A stretch of DNA of 64,000 nucleotides from Linum tenue (taxonomy: Eukaryota; Streptophyta; Magnoliopsida; Malpighiales; Linaceae): contig CAMGYJ010000002.1 of the NCBI GenBank assembly GCA_946122785.1, positions 11,606,839 through 11,670,838 of the forward strand. The letters are read 5' to 3'. Positions 21,443-32,866 of the stretch are shown in pieces (positions within the stretch are counted from its first letter, which is position 1; every line of letters begins with the position of its first letter). A program made the position numbers and the translations under genes. Under the pieces are notes generated by a model. It was not told the DNA's origin and did not search any database. It saw only the letters and a list, made by a program, of their open reading frames with translations.

Positions 21443-23444
21443 TAGGGCTGAAAGTTTGGTACTGACACGCTAAAACACAACACCTAACAATGGCCAAGTG
21501 TAACCAATGAAAGGGACTGCAGTAAAGGCAAGTTTAATTATCAACCCGGGGTCTAGATCTACTGCTTACTCCATGATTCTCTATTATCTAGCAAACTAAT
21601 TCGAGTGATTGTTGTTTAAAGCAAAAGCAGTAAGAAAGCAGTAAATTGTTCGGTTTTCTAAAGCAGGTAAGAGTCACTCGGGATTGAGTCCCCCTAGCCC
21701 CTTAGTTAGGTTCAATTGCAATTCCCTGGGTTGATTTACTGTTGATTAGACTGCGGAAGATCCGACAGTAGCTTGGAATCTCTTAAGCTGACCAAGCCCT
21801 CTCAGTCTAACTACCCGGCAAACGACTAGTCTTCACCGGGATAGAAAGCTGAGGCTATGAACACAGAACTCCACTACTGGCGTCAAGAACACCAGTACAA
21901 AGCAGTAAACTGGCTAACTCTCGTATAGCCAATCTCCTACTATCGAATGAAGAGGCTCTAACAACCTAATCAGATTCTATCTATCTCAGGTTGAAGCAGA
22001 AATCGAGACAAGCTGATCAGACTCAAATCAATTCATGAAACATGCGTCATTCGATTAAAATCAAACAATAATATCATCCCAAGTCATTACAATCAAATCC
22101 CTAACACAAGGAACTAGGGTTCTTCATACCCAGGTGAGAGAAGGGTTCTACTCCATAGAGAGAGAAGAGAAAACAAGAATCGGATTAGTCATACTCATAA
22201 CGATGAGGATAATCTGCTCCGGGACGATGATTTCCACTCCTATGACGATCTCCAAGCTCGATTCGATGAAATCCAGCTCTAGGACAGCTTCTAGGATGTG
22301 TTCTTCGCACTTTCTCTCTCTAGGGCTCTGTTTTTGCTCTGAAAACACGATTCTCCCACTTTTGGCTCGAATTAGGCTTTAAAACCGACTTTCCCGAGTT
22401 GCACGGCCAGGTGCACGGCCGTGCACAACACCATTCTGGCCGTGCACCCTCAAAACGCACCGTATCAATTATTCGGCCTTCATCCACCTTGCACGGCCAG
22501 GCGCACGGCCGTGCAAGCTTCAAGCCTGCCCGTGCATGGCCTCGACATGAGGTGCACGGCCAAATGGCTCAAGTGCACGGCCGTGCAGCCTCCTGGTCTG
22601 CCCGTGCACTCCCCAAACAGCTCGCCCTTCGTCCGTTCTGCGTCCAATCGACCCCAGACTCGCTCCTAAGCCTTCATTCACGTACTAGGACCTGAAATAA
22701 CACAAACAAGCGCAACCTAGCGTGAAATCGGCCTAAAACACGAGAATCAACACCTCAAACGGTGTAAGTATGAGGGTAAAAACATGTGTAAATGACGGTC
22801 TATCAGGTACCGGTATTTGGGATATACCAAATTTGTTTATATTTGGTATTACCGAATACACGTATTATTTCTTGGGATTGAGAATGTGATTGAATTTCAA
22901 TTGTTATTCGGTATTAGGGATTACGGGATTGTGATCTTTATATACCGAAATACCGATCAATACCGAAATTTAAGCTAGTGTGTATTTTATCCTCTCAACT
23001 AGACTCTCTCATTCACTACTACACAACCCTCAACCACCAAGAGTGTTATTTAATTATACATATATCATTCAATCACTATTAATAGTCGTCTCTAAACCTC
23101 CAATTCGTCAAATTAACGATTATCAATGACAAGAACTTGAGATGTCTCCTCTCCTCTATTCTCCTTAATAATATCATAATTCAAGACTCTTTGCTTAGTT
23201 TTTTCCCCCTAAATTAAACAATAAAATATAATTTATATATTTTATTATTAATTGCAAAGATAATTAATTTTGTATTCGATAATACAGATTGGGATACCGG
23301 AGTACCGATTGGGATACTGAAATATTTAGGGATTGGGATACCGAAATTATTTAGGGATTGGGATTGACTTTAGGGTGTAATTCGGTATTCGGGATTTTGG
23401 TATTTGGTATTGGGATACCGATACCGTACCAATTTCCGCCCCTA
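21443..23444. mobile_element. Small non-autonomous hAT element, itself split by the Athila LTR
   Basis: The left end is TAGGGCTGAAAGTTTGGTAC (21443-21462). The right end is CCGATACCGTACC...CCGCCCCTA (to 23444), whose reverse complement starts TAGGGGCGGAAATTGGTAC. Flanks are CCTGCGAG (21435-21442) and CCTACGAG (23445-23452), an 8-bp duplication with one C-to-T-type change. Without the LTR the element is about 650 bp and noncoding. It is AT-rich with many GGTATTxGG motifs. Termini of this TAGGGGYGG type are typical of plant hAT MITEs. Confidence 0.85.
21463..22805 (-). mobile_element. Athila solo LTR with GGTAC target duplication
   Basis: The 1343-bp LTR starts TGATAGACCGTC on the minus strand (22805) and ends GCGTGTCA (21463). 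GGTAC flanks it at 21458-21462 and 22806-22810. No internal sequence remains, so it is a solo LTR produced by recombination between LTRs. It is over 99 percent identical to the LTR at 28-1227 and shows what that copy lost, namely the first ~142 bp at 22663-22805. It includes three GCACGGCCGTGC palindromes. Confidence 0.92.
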
Positions 23445-23599
23445 CCTACGAGGGTAATAGGCCGAGTACGCTTGTCGGTGATCTTGGGTGACGAGGAGCA
23501 AAGAGTTATGCGCGCCATCGACTTTGGAATAGTGGACTGCCCGTCACCCTACAATGCAATCCTGGGGAGGCCTCTCTTAGCCTTGTTCAACGGGGTGGC

Positions 23600-25250
23600 T
23601 TATACTTATCACCAGACCTTGAAGTTTATTGCTCCGCGGGGAGTGGGAATAGCCCGGGGGCGGGGCGCTCCGTGTTATCCTCGAGAGACGGGGCGGAAAC
23701 GACGGTGTACCAAGGTGAGGGTCCATGTGATGGAAGTCGAGGCAGAAGAGGCGCCCCGGCCGATGAGAAACTTTTGGTCGCCTTGAACGAAGAGCATCCA
23801 GAAAGGCAGGTGAGGATATCAGCGGAAGCGCCCAGCGAAATGGGGGAACAACTGGTTGCCCTTCTGCGAGAATTCGGCGAGATTTTTGCATGGAGAGCCA
23901 TGGAAATGCCGGACGTCGCACCCGAGATAGTCGTATATAAGTTGGCTGTCGAGGGGGGAAGGAGACCGGTGCAGCAAAAACTTAGAAACTTATCACCAGA
24001 GAAAGAGGCGGCGCTCAGAGTAGAAGTGGACATGCTTCTGGGCGCCAATTTGGTCGAAGAAACTACCTACATGACATGGTTGTCAAATGTGGTCTTTGTG
24101 CCGAAGCCATCAGGGGATTGGAGAATGTGCGTTGACTATACGAGCCTTAATAGAGCATGCCCCACATATGCTTACCCGATGCCCCGTATAGATCAGTTGG
24201 TGGATTCCACGGCGTATCATGAGATGCTTAGCTTTGTGGACATGTTCTCCGGGTACCACCAAATCCCCATGGCTGAGGAGGATCGATCGAAGAGGACATT
24301 CATGACACCCTTTGGGAATTATTGCTATCGGGTCATGGCGTTTGGACTGAAGAATGCGGACGCCACCTATGAATACATGGTTAACAATGTGTTCCGCAAT
24401 CAAATTGGCTGCAACGTGGAGGCTTATGTGGATGACCTGATAGTAAAGAGTCGCAGGCGCGAGGATCACCTAGAAGACCTACGAGAAACATTACAACCCA
24501 TGCGGGCGCATAGGCTTCGCCTCAATCCCCTTAAATGTGTATTCGGCGCTGAAGCTAGGAAGTTTCTGGAGTTCATGATCACTAAGCGGGGCATCGAAGC
24601 CAACCCAAGGCAAGTGGACACAATCCTCAAGATGACGCCTCCAAAGACGCCAAAATAGGTGCAAGGCTTGCGGGCAGATTAGCAGCCTGAGACGCTTCAT
24701 ACCAAGGTCGGCCGATAAGGCCGCTCCTTTCTTCCGAACGCTTAAGAAGGCTGTGCGTTTTCAATGGAATGCCGAGTGCAATGGAGCGTTCGAGGAATTG
24801 AAGCAACTCTTGGCTGCCCCGACCTTTATGACAGCGCCCAAGGAGGGAGAGACGCTATACCTTTACATCGCCGTATCAGAGGTTTCGGTGAGCGCAGTCC
24901 TCGTCTCCAGGGAGGCACCCACCGGGGAAGACAAGCTGGTGTACTATGTCAGTCGTACCATGGTTGCACATGAAAGGCGGTATGCACCCATCGAGAAGGC
25001 TGCATTGGCAGTGGTAATGGCGGCAACAAAGTTAAGGCCCTACTTCTAGGCGCACACCATCATAGTGCTCACGAACCTTCCGTTGAAATCGACCCTGGGA
25101 TCAATGGATGTGGCTTGGCGCCTTGTCAAATGGGCAGTGCAGTTAAGCGAGTTTGACATACGGTATGCGCCCCGACCAATGATAAAAGCTCAGGTGTTGG
25201 CAGACTTTGTCGCAGAAGGAATAGCAGAGGTGGAACAGGGGGGTTGATGA
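23600..25250 (+). pseudogene. Tat reverse transcriptase and first RNase H
   Basis: The main frame 23672-24658 contains WRMCVDYTSLNRACP, SFVDMFSGYHQIPM, YRVMAFGLKNADATYEYM and the catalytic AYVDDLIVKSRR. The expected Gly of the common GLKNAGATYQ box is Asp here. A TAG at 24656 and a frameshift follow. The RNase H part (24753-25247, SEVSVSAVLVSRE, RYAPIEKAALAVVMAATKLRPYF) has lost the usual first catalytic Asp (SEVS for a D-A/S-type start). It carries stops at 25047 and 25245. It is inactive. Confidence 0.85.
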
Positions 25251-26988
25251 TTGCTGGCAGGTCCAGGTCGATGGCGCGACCAGTCGCACCGGAGCTGGAG
25301 CAGGTATCGTAATCATCAGCCCAGGGGGTGCAATGCATGAGGTCGCACTACGCTTTGCAACTATGAAAACAAGCAACGCCGTAGAATATGAGGCGGTTAT
25401 CTCCAGCATCCGTATGGCAAAGGAGTTGGGCGCCCAAAAAGTACACGTCAAGTCCGACTCGTCTCTTATGGTCAATCAACTCAATGGGGTCTTCGAGGTG
25501 AAGGAAGAGGCACTCGAAGGTTACGTACGAAGGGTAAAAGAGATGGGTGCCTGGTTCAGCGAGGTCTTATTCGCTCATGTCCCACGAGAAGAGAACGCCC
25601 ACGCAGATGCCTTTTCCAAACTCGCAACCGCAGTAGACTTCGTGGAAGACAAAAAAGTCATTATCACAGCGGAGGCGCCCCAGGAGCACCTGATCGCCGC
25701 CCTCAGTGGCATAGGCACCACCAACAGTTGTATGCCGCCCATTGAGTTGTTTTTGACCCAAGGTGTGGTGCCTGATGACCCTAAGGAAGCCCGACGACTC
25801 CGACGAAAGGCAGCCCGTTGTTCCATAATCGAGGGTCAATTGTATAAATGATCCCATGCGGGAACATACTTGCGGTGTCTGGATGAAGAGGAAAACAAGG
25901 AGGCAATCGAAGAGGTGCATAGTGGAACATGCGGCATGCATGTAGGAGCACAAAGTTTGGAGAAAACATTGTTACGACAAGGATTTTACTGGCCAACGAT
26001 GAGAAGGGATGCAAAGGCGCATGTCGATGCCTGTCACCAATTCCAGGTGCACGCCAATGATATTCACATCCCGGTGGTGCCCATGCAATGCAACGTGGGA
26101 GTCTGGTCGTTCGCTCAATGGGGCATGGATCTCTTGGGCCCTTTCCCCAAGGAGCCAGGGCAAATGAAGTACTTAATAATCGCAGTCGACTATTTCTCCA
26201 AATGGATCGAGGTAGAGCCTTTGGCCACAATTACAGAATCCCAAGTGAGGAAGTTCACCAAGAAGAACATCTTCACCCGATTCGGCTTGCCCGAGTCCAT
26301 TGTCACAGACCACAGAAAGCAGTTCGATTGTACAAAGTTTGTGGAGTTTTGTGACGATAATGGCGTCGTATTGAGGTTCTCATCAGTAGTTTACCCTCAA
26401 GCGAACGGTCAGGACGAGGTGGCCAACAAGAGCATCGTACATGGGTTTCACACCCGATTGGCGGGTGCCAAAGGAAGGTGGGTTGAGGAGTTGCCTAATG
26501 TTTAGCGGGCATATCGTACATTTTACAAGACGGTCACTGGTGAAACACCCTTTGCCTTAACTTACGGTAGTGAGGCTGTCATCCCAGTCGAGGTCAACCT
26601 CCCGAGTTATCGAGTTGTTCATTACGACCCAGCCAACAATGATGAGGCACGAATCGACGAACTGGACATGGCAGATGAATCGAGGGAGGTAGCGTCGATA
26701 TGCTTGGAAAAGATGAAACGACAGGTGGCCCGATATTACGACAAAAAGATGCGCCCACACGGCATCACCGTCGGCGCCTAAGTTGTCAAGCATGACTTTC
26801 GTCCTGACGCCCGGGAGGGAAAGTTGGCACCAAAGTGGAAGGGCCCATACCGAGTTCGCGAGGTAGTGGGTCCCAGAACATTTAAGATGGAGCATCCTGA
26901 CGACAAAGTGGTGAAAAGGACGTGGAATGCACAAAGCTTACGACTTTACCAGGAGGGCGCCCCGACGTGTGCGGGCGCCTCAACTTGA
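25250..26988 (+). pseudogene. Tat second RNase H and integrase
   Basis: After a frameshift, WQVQVDGATSRTGAGAGIVI begins a cellular-type RNase H (EYEAVISSIRMAKELG, VKSDSSLMVNQL, NAHADAFSKLA), which Tat elements carry in addition to their own. The integrase follows (25870-26988). Its zinc domain reads CGMHVG...ACHQFQ, where the usual CxxC has lost its second Cys. The core keeps Asp in GMDLLGPFP, Asp in IVTDHRKQF and Glu in ANGQDEVANKS. Stops occur at 25849, 26503 and 26779, and pol ends at 26988. Confidence 0.85.
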
Positions 26989-27490
26989 TCACGAGCAGTG
27001 ATGGTATGGTTTAGTAATAGTAGTAGATATTTTGTTCGTAGTAACCAAGTGGAGTGGAAAGAGCGCTCGTATTGTGTCTAAAGCGCCCGTAGTAATACCG
27101 CCGTATCGTGTCCAAAGCGCCCAGAGTTGTACTGCCCCAACTATGTTTCCATATTGTGTTTACAATTTCGTGCCAATTAAAGCGCCCAACTTTGCGCCCT
27201 ATGACTCAGACAAATGCGTAAGATTGTGTTAGACTAGTTAAAGCGCCTGACTTTGCACCCTTCGACCGAACGAATTATGAAAGTATGGGAATCCCTGCTA
27301 AAGCGCCCAATCATGCGTCCTTCGACTGAAAAGCGCCCATAACTAGCGCCCCAAAGACAAAAGAAAAACCAAGCAACACCAATTCAAGGCAACAAGCATA
27401 AAAAGAGCAAATAAATTAAACGTAGATTGTTTATCAATCTCGGATGACAAAATGCGCACTTATGGTAAATTACAGGAGGCATACAAAGAT
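26989..27490 (+). other. Tat spacer with repeated AAAGCGCCC motif
   Basis: There is no gene in this stretch. AAAGCGCC(C/T) recurs about seven times between 27080 and 27340, often followed by AACTTTGCGCCC or GACTTTGCACCC and a TTCGACxGAA block, so the stretch is a degenerate tandem repeat. Confidence 0.6.
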
Positions 27491-29911
27491 CTATTCAGCC
27501 TCGGAAGTGGCATCTCCGACACTGGGCGCCTGATCTCCCGGAGTTGGAAGCGCATCGATCGTGGGAGGCGCGTCTGCAGCCGGAGGTGTGGGCGCCCTCT
27601 CCTCCTCCTCCTCCTCCTCTGCACCCAGCATCTCCTTGATCACAAACTCAGCCATGTCTAACACATCCTAGACCTAGTCTGGATAATCTCTCTCAAGCTT
27701 CCTCTTTAGGATGTTCAAGCTCGTCAGGCAGGCGTTCGCGAACAGATCCTTGCCCGCCTCGGATTCATCGAACATATCCAGAGAAGTTCGCAGAGCAGCA
27801 ATCTCTTTTCGGGCCACCTTCAAGGCTTTCTTATTGTCTTTTTGGCCATCCCGCAGCCTACCCTTTTCCTCCTTGATAAGGTCAATCTCACTGGCCTGGG
27901 CACCCACTTCCTTTGTCAGCACCTCCTTCTCCGACTCCAGGGCTGCCGGCTTCTCCAAGAAGCCCCTTCGCTCCTCCTCGAACTCTGCCTCACATTTGCG
28001 GTGCTCCTCCTCCAGGGCGCCTTGAAGCCGCGACACTTCCATGGCCGCTTTCAGCTGGGCGTCCTCGCATTCTTTCACCAACTGCTCGCGGTGCATAGTC
28101 GCAGACTCCAAATCGTCCTTGAGAGCGGACGCGGAGGACGAGGTGGCCAGCGCCTCCTTCTTGGACTCCAACAATCGCCAAGCGCCCCTTTCCGCGAAGA
28201 GGAGTATCTGCAAACACAAAATCAAAAAGTCAAAGGTACGAAAACCGGACTTGGCAAAGTATGGTAACATTCGAACAACTAACCTTGGCGCCCACTTGGG
28301 CCAACTCTGCGAAGAGGTGATCTTCGTTCACCTCCGAGGGCACCTGCCACATCTTGGCGGCAGACATGGCCAACCCCATGCCGCACCCTCTATCCACGGC
28401 GGACAGCGGGGAGCATAGAAGGGCGATGCGTCCGAGCTTAATGCGAAGCGGCTGCAGGATCGGTGGGCACCCATCAGGATCCACAAAGCGCCCCTCCTCG
28501 TCCAAATGAACTTGGGTGTCTTAATATTCGTCCGGGCTCGGGGCATCATCCTTTCCCTTCTCTCAGTCTCTCTCACGAGCCTTCTTGCCGCCATGGGGCA
28601 GGGGAGAGCCTGCACTCTTCTCACAGCGAACCAGAGGAGGATCCTCCTCCTCCGATTCCTCATCACGAGTGGTAGGGTCGAAGGCGGGCTCACCGGCGTC
28701 TGGCTTAGGAGCAGAAGACGCCACACTTGTAGTCTTGGCACGGGCGGGAGCCTTGGAGGGGTCCGCCTTGTGTTGGACTTTCTTTTCTGCCATCATAGCC
28801 AGCCGACTCTTCATCAGCTTCCCAATGAAAGAGAAGTCTGATCCTGCACACAAACACTAGGATTAGAACAAATGATTAAGGGAAAGCTGGAGCAATCACT
28901 AAAGGCGCCCCACACACCATCGTTATAATACTTCTCCAAAACAGGAGCACGATTAGCAGTGATGCGTAGGTTTATTGGATGTGTGCTAATGAGTTGGGCG
29001 CCTTTGGTTTCGTCTGATGAAAGATAAACCTTCGTATTAAAGGCATCAATGCTACCCAACGCCCACTCCCTCAGAAAGGCGCCCCCACTTTCGAAAAAGG
29101 AGTCCTAGTAGACTTTCATGAAGAAGAATCCGTTGAACCAACTCCGCCCCAACTTGGGGCACCTAACCAGGAAGTGGTAGGGAAGCTTCGAGCGCTTCTG
29201 TAGGGAGTGGCAGTTGTCAAGAGCCACCACATTAAAGAAATATATGAAGAGGTTGAAGGTGGGCCTCACGTCGTGCACTCTACACTTCAGCTTGAACAAC
29301 ACCACCACCACCATGACCGAAGGAGACAGGCGCCCCAACGAGCACCCGCACATCGCCAAAATCCCCTCTAAGATGGGGTCTATGGGAAAGCGCAACCTGA
29401 ATCTAAAATACTCTTGGTAGATGCCGATCCACTTGGGGCCGCACACACCAATCCTGGAGATGGGCGAAGGGGGAGCGTACCACCAGTCGCGCAGAAGTTG
29501 AATGTTGGTCACTAGTTCGTGCACTCGTGCCAAGGTCACTGTTGACTGGTGATCCAGCCCAGCCACGTCGAACGGCAACCCCATAGTCTCGGTCGGCAAA
29601 TGATCCGGGGGAAACGTCTTCTCCCAAGTAGTGAGCTTATACGAACCATAAGCAGGCATGAATCCCAAAGTAGAGGAGCTTGATGGTCCAGCAGATTCAG
29701 GCGCCCTCTCTAAACCAAAAATCGAACAAGGCGTACAATTGCGAGTCGGGGTAAGAGTCTCGCCCACGCCTAGGTATAGAAAAATCTAAAAGAAGCCCAT
29801 AAAGAAGAAGAAGGTCCGAGCGAAGCATTTACCAGAGTTGGAGGGGCGATTGGGGGTGCCGCCTGCACCAAAGGCGCCTGCGCCGGTAGCCTTATCTTGC
29901 GAAGAAGCCAT
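27491..29911 (-). pseudogene. Antisense gene of the Tat element (putative gypsy-type transposon protein), spliced, with stops
   Basis: This gene runs opposite to gag-pol. Exons predicted from GT-AG sites that keep phase are 29911-29833, 29769-28918, 28843-28284 and 28206-27491 (introns 63, 74 and 77 bp). The start is the ATG at 29911 (MASSQDK). Exon 2 has the Transposase_28-like region, PKWIGIYQEYFRFRLRFPID...ILAMCGCSLGRLSPS. The C-terminal exon is a long coiled coil (about 28170-27720), then a Glu-rich tail ending EAE at 27494. In-frame stops near 29103, 28560, 28519, 27674 and 27668 make this copy defective. The function of these antisense ORFs is not known. I infer expression from the promoter-like sequence at about 30015. 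Confidence 0.7.
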
Positions 29912-30007
29912 GTGCTTGTTGGGGTAAGTGAGGACAACAATGGCGGTGGCAAAAACTAGAGAGAAGTTAGAGAGAGAGGGGATTGTGAAGAATGAGGAGG
30001 GCTGAGG

Positions 30008-30022
30008 AGGCAGGAGGTATTT
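30008..30022 (-). promoter_or_regulatory. TATA-like box of the antisense gene
   Basis: On the minus strand CCCTTTAAATACCTCC lies about 100 bp before the ATG at 29911. A CT-rich stretch (CCCCTCTCTCTCTAAC) sits between them, as in many plant 5' UTRs. This is inferred from position and composition only. Confidence 0.5.
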
Positions 30023-30059
30023 AAAGGGAGGAGGAGCGCACATCGATGTCCGCGCCACC

Positions 30060-30660
30060 CGCCACGTGTCAGCATCACGGGCGGACGTTTGAGTTTCCCC
30101 TCATTTTAAATTTCAAACGGAAATATGAATTTCAAAATAAGTCCCAATTATCGAATTTAAAATAAAAATGTTTAGGCTCTGTCTCAAACCTCCGCCCGTG
30201 TGGTGGTGCGAGGGGAGCACACAGGCGTCCAAACGAAAGAGGAGCTCGCAGGCGCCCAGAACACAAAAGAAACTAGGAGAGGCAACAAAGGGAGAGGAAA
30301 TATTTGGGAATGAGAAGCATGCAAGTGCCCGAAACACGAAAGAAACTAGGAGATCCAAGGAAGGATGGAGGCGCCTCCCAAAGCATATGTCCGAAAATGT
30401 TTGATCGCGCAAAAAGGCGTCGTGTCGTAATGCGAGTGGTGATTAACGGCTAAGGTTCAAGGCGCCCCCAGAGAGGGGGGCATGTATCCAAGGGGGTTTG
30501 ATCGCGGAAATAAGCGCCTGGGCATGAGACGAACGAGGGAGGATGGCAAAAGGTGGACGCACCTCTTGGTTAGACATAATAAGGGCGATTGAGCGTCCGC
30601 CAGGAAAAGAAGTCACGACAAGGATGAGGCGTCGTGTCAAGAGGAATAGTTAGGCACTCA
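30060..30660. other. Tat 3' spacer
   Basis: This is noncoding. GCGCC motifs continue (for example 30250, 30370, 30460). I see no domain in either strand. Confidence 0.5.
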
Positions 30661-30679
30661 AATAAGGGGCCATGAGTGC

Positions 30680-31202
30680 CTAACTGGGGGGCAATTGTTG
30701 GGGGAGGGGGGCATTACAAAGAAGGGCCCCAACGAAGCCCAATGAGACAGGTATGGGTTGTCCAGTAGAAGAAGCCCATAAATGGGCCTCTGCAGCTCAT
30801 GTCAAACAGGGAGGAGAGGCGCGTGGAGACAAAACAATGATAGCTCCAGAGAAATCCAAGTTGTCAAGCACCCCACCTGCAGGCGCCTGTCAGTCGTCAA
30901 AAGCCTGACAAGGTGGTTGAGGCATCTGACATGAATGAAGGTATAAGGAATTAAATGCGACGATGACGTGGAGGAGATCAACCTCGAGTTGGGTGAGTAT
31001 AAATAGGGGCAGTTGGTAGCATTTACACATGTTAGACTCTCTTACTAAACTCACTTACTACGCACTTCTCTCTCTAGAAAGAAAACTGACTTGATCGTCG
31101 GAGGGCTAATGAGCCCAGGCGCCCCCCTCTGTGTTCTTGTGTGTAGGCAGGCGCCTATAGATAAAGGAGCGGGTTCGGTGACGAGGCATCAAGGCTCAAA
31201 CA
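30680..31202 (+). repeat. Tat polypurine tract and 3' LTR with TATA box
   Basis: A purine tract, CTGGGGGGCAA (30684-30694), precedes an LTR that starts TGTTGGGGGAGGG at 30696 and ends CTCAAACA at 31202 (507 bp). TATAAATA at 30998-31005 and the downstream CT-rich TTCTCTCTCTAG fit the element's own promoter. The matching 5' LTR is absent. The LTR edges are inferred from the TGT...ACA ends and the purine tract. Confidence 0.7.
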
Positions 31203-31518
31203 GTTTGCATATTTTTCATGATATATTTTGTATACGTGTAATATTTTTTGTATATTTTTGATGATATGATTTGTACACTTTTTATATCATAATTTGTATA
31301 TCATCTATTATTTGTTCGTATGAATTTATTATATGGTTTGTATAAATTGCATCTATAGTTTGTATATTTTTCCATTCTGCTTTGTATACATTGCATTTAT
31401 AGTTTGTATATTTTTCCATTCTGCTTTGTATATTTTGTGTGAGACTTTATAATCTTGTGTGATTAAAACATGAATAAGGTAAAAAACAAAGAAAGAGGAC
31501 TGGTAAAGAAAAGAAAGG
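31203..31518. other. AT-rich spacer with TTTGTATA motif
   Basis: TTTGTATATTTTT-type words recur (about 31240, 31360, 31400). Two nearly identical segments, TTTGTATATTTTTCCATTCTG, lie about 46 bp apart near 31355-31425. There is no gene. Confidence 0.5.
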
Positions 31519-31526
31519 GGAACGCC

Positions 31527-32425
31527 CAGGGAGGCAGGGACGAACCAAGAATTTTAGGGGGGGGGGGACAGTAAAAAAATATTTAGACGTAAAGTAATTT
31601 AATATTAAAATCTACGACTTATTCTCACCCAAAAAAAATCTGCGACTTATTAAAATTTAATTTTATATTTTCTTTAATATTTTTAAAATCATCCAAAATA
31701 CAATTTACATTAAATAGTTACTACAATAATTCTCCTTCAACATGAACTACGTACATAGTGTAATTATAATTAGTGGAATGTAGTTAAACATAATATGTAA
31801 CTCAAACATCATTTCATCCAAATGAATTAAAAAAAAAAACAAGAAGAGGAATTCAATTATCAATAAAGAATGGAGGCATTGGTGAAGAAGAACTTCAATT
31901 ACCGGTCATAATCTAAATCTCAAAATTTTAGAAAATTAAGGATGAAAATATAAATAAGAGGAAAAGATGCCCTCAAATAAAAACATTTTGGTATTGCTTG
32001 TAAGACTTGTAACTTTTGGGATAAGATATGCCATCATATATTTTAAATTAAAACCTATATTATAATATATATCTCTCAACTTGAATTATATATGTAGCTG
32101 AATTTTAACTGGTAGAAGACAATTAGAAATGATTTACAATTCAAACATTGTATGAATTACAAACATAAGAAAACAGAAAGAATGATTTTAAAACTTGAGG
32201 TTTCAAATTGCAAGACTAGTCATTATTGGGATAAGATAGCAAAACTCTAAAATGAAAATACATAGTTGAATTGCCTCCCAGCATCGAACTCCTAACTTTC
32301 CTCTTCAAACAACACGAACAAACTACCAGACTACATCCACATTTATGAGTTAGTGTTACATACATAAAAATTCTAAATTTTAGGGCGGGCGATGGCCCCT
32401 CCTCCTAATGTTGGCTCCGTCTCTG
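31527..32425. mobile_element. Non-autonomous hAT-like element
   Basis: The left end is CAGGGAGGCAGGGACGAACC and the right end GGCTCCGTCTCTG, whose reverse complement is CAGAGACGGAGCC. Flanks GGAACGCC (31519-31526) and GTAACGCC (32426-32433) agree at seven of eight bases, fitting the 8-bp hAT duplication. The 899-bp interior is AT-rich and has no transposase. CAGxGxCGGAGCC termini are common in plant hAT MITEs. Confidence 0.75.
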
Positions 32426-32866
32426 GTAACGCCTAAAGTAATGGTAGGAGAGAAAAAATATAAATAAAATAAAATCATAAATAAAAGCCATAATATCATA
32501 ACTACCTTACTCATTAATTAAAAAAAATTCCATTTTTCTACCAAATTAATATATTCAAATCTAAGGCCTAAGAGCATCTCCATTGGTGCAATAATATTTG
32601 CAATTGCATTTTTTTTTATTGTTACTTCTTTTTTTTTTTTTTTTGCAATCCAACTCATCTTACTTGCATTGCACCACATCAATGCAATTAACTTGCAATT
32701 GCAACTAATTTTTTTAATTTAATTTAATTTATTAAAACATAAACACTCAAATAATAAAATTAATGAATAATTTAATAATAAAAAAGATGATGTGGCTTGC
32801 ATTCCATAATTGCATTATATGCAAGCTTGCAAAGATGCAATTATCATCTATATCAATGCAATTGCA

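Larger units (their letters stand above)
21261..23600 (+). pseudogene. Tat aspartic protease, split by nested insertions
   Basis: The first half (21290-21434) has the active-site VDTGSSMDVLFKDTVARM. The second half resumes at 23445-23600 with VRLSVILGDEEQRVMRAIDF and PYNAILGRPLL. Between them lie the hAT element (21443-23444) and, inside it, the Athila solo LTR. The reading phase is restored when the insertion and one 8-bp duplication are removed, so the protease was intact when the hAT landed. Confidence 0.85.
20268..31202 (+). mobile_element. Tat-lineage Ty3/gypsy element, 5'-truncated and decayed
   Basis: In order on the plus strand are gag (from 20268), protease (split by a hAT/Athila nest), reverse transcriptase, RNase H, a second cellular-type RNase H and integrase. 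Then come an antisense gene, a polypurine tract and a 3' LTR (30696-31202). The doubled RNase H and the antisense ORF are recognised traits of the Tat group (Retand, RIRE2, Grande relatives). The 5' LTR and gag start are missing. Coding parts carry at least six stops and several frameshifts. GGCGCC and GCGCCC are unusually common throughout the element. Confidence 0.85.
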
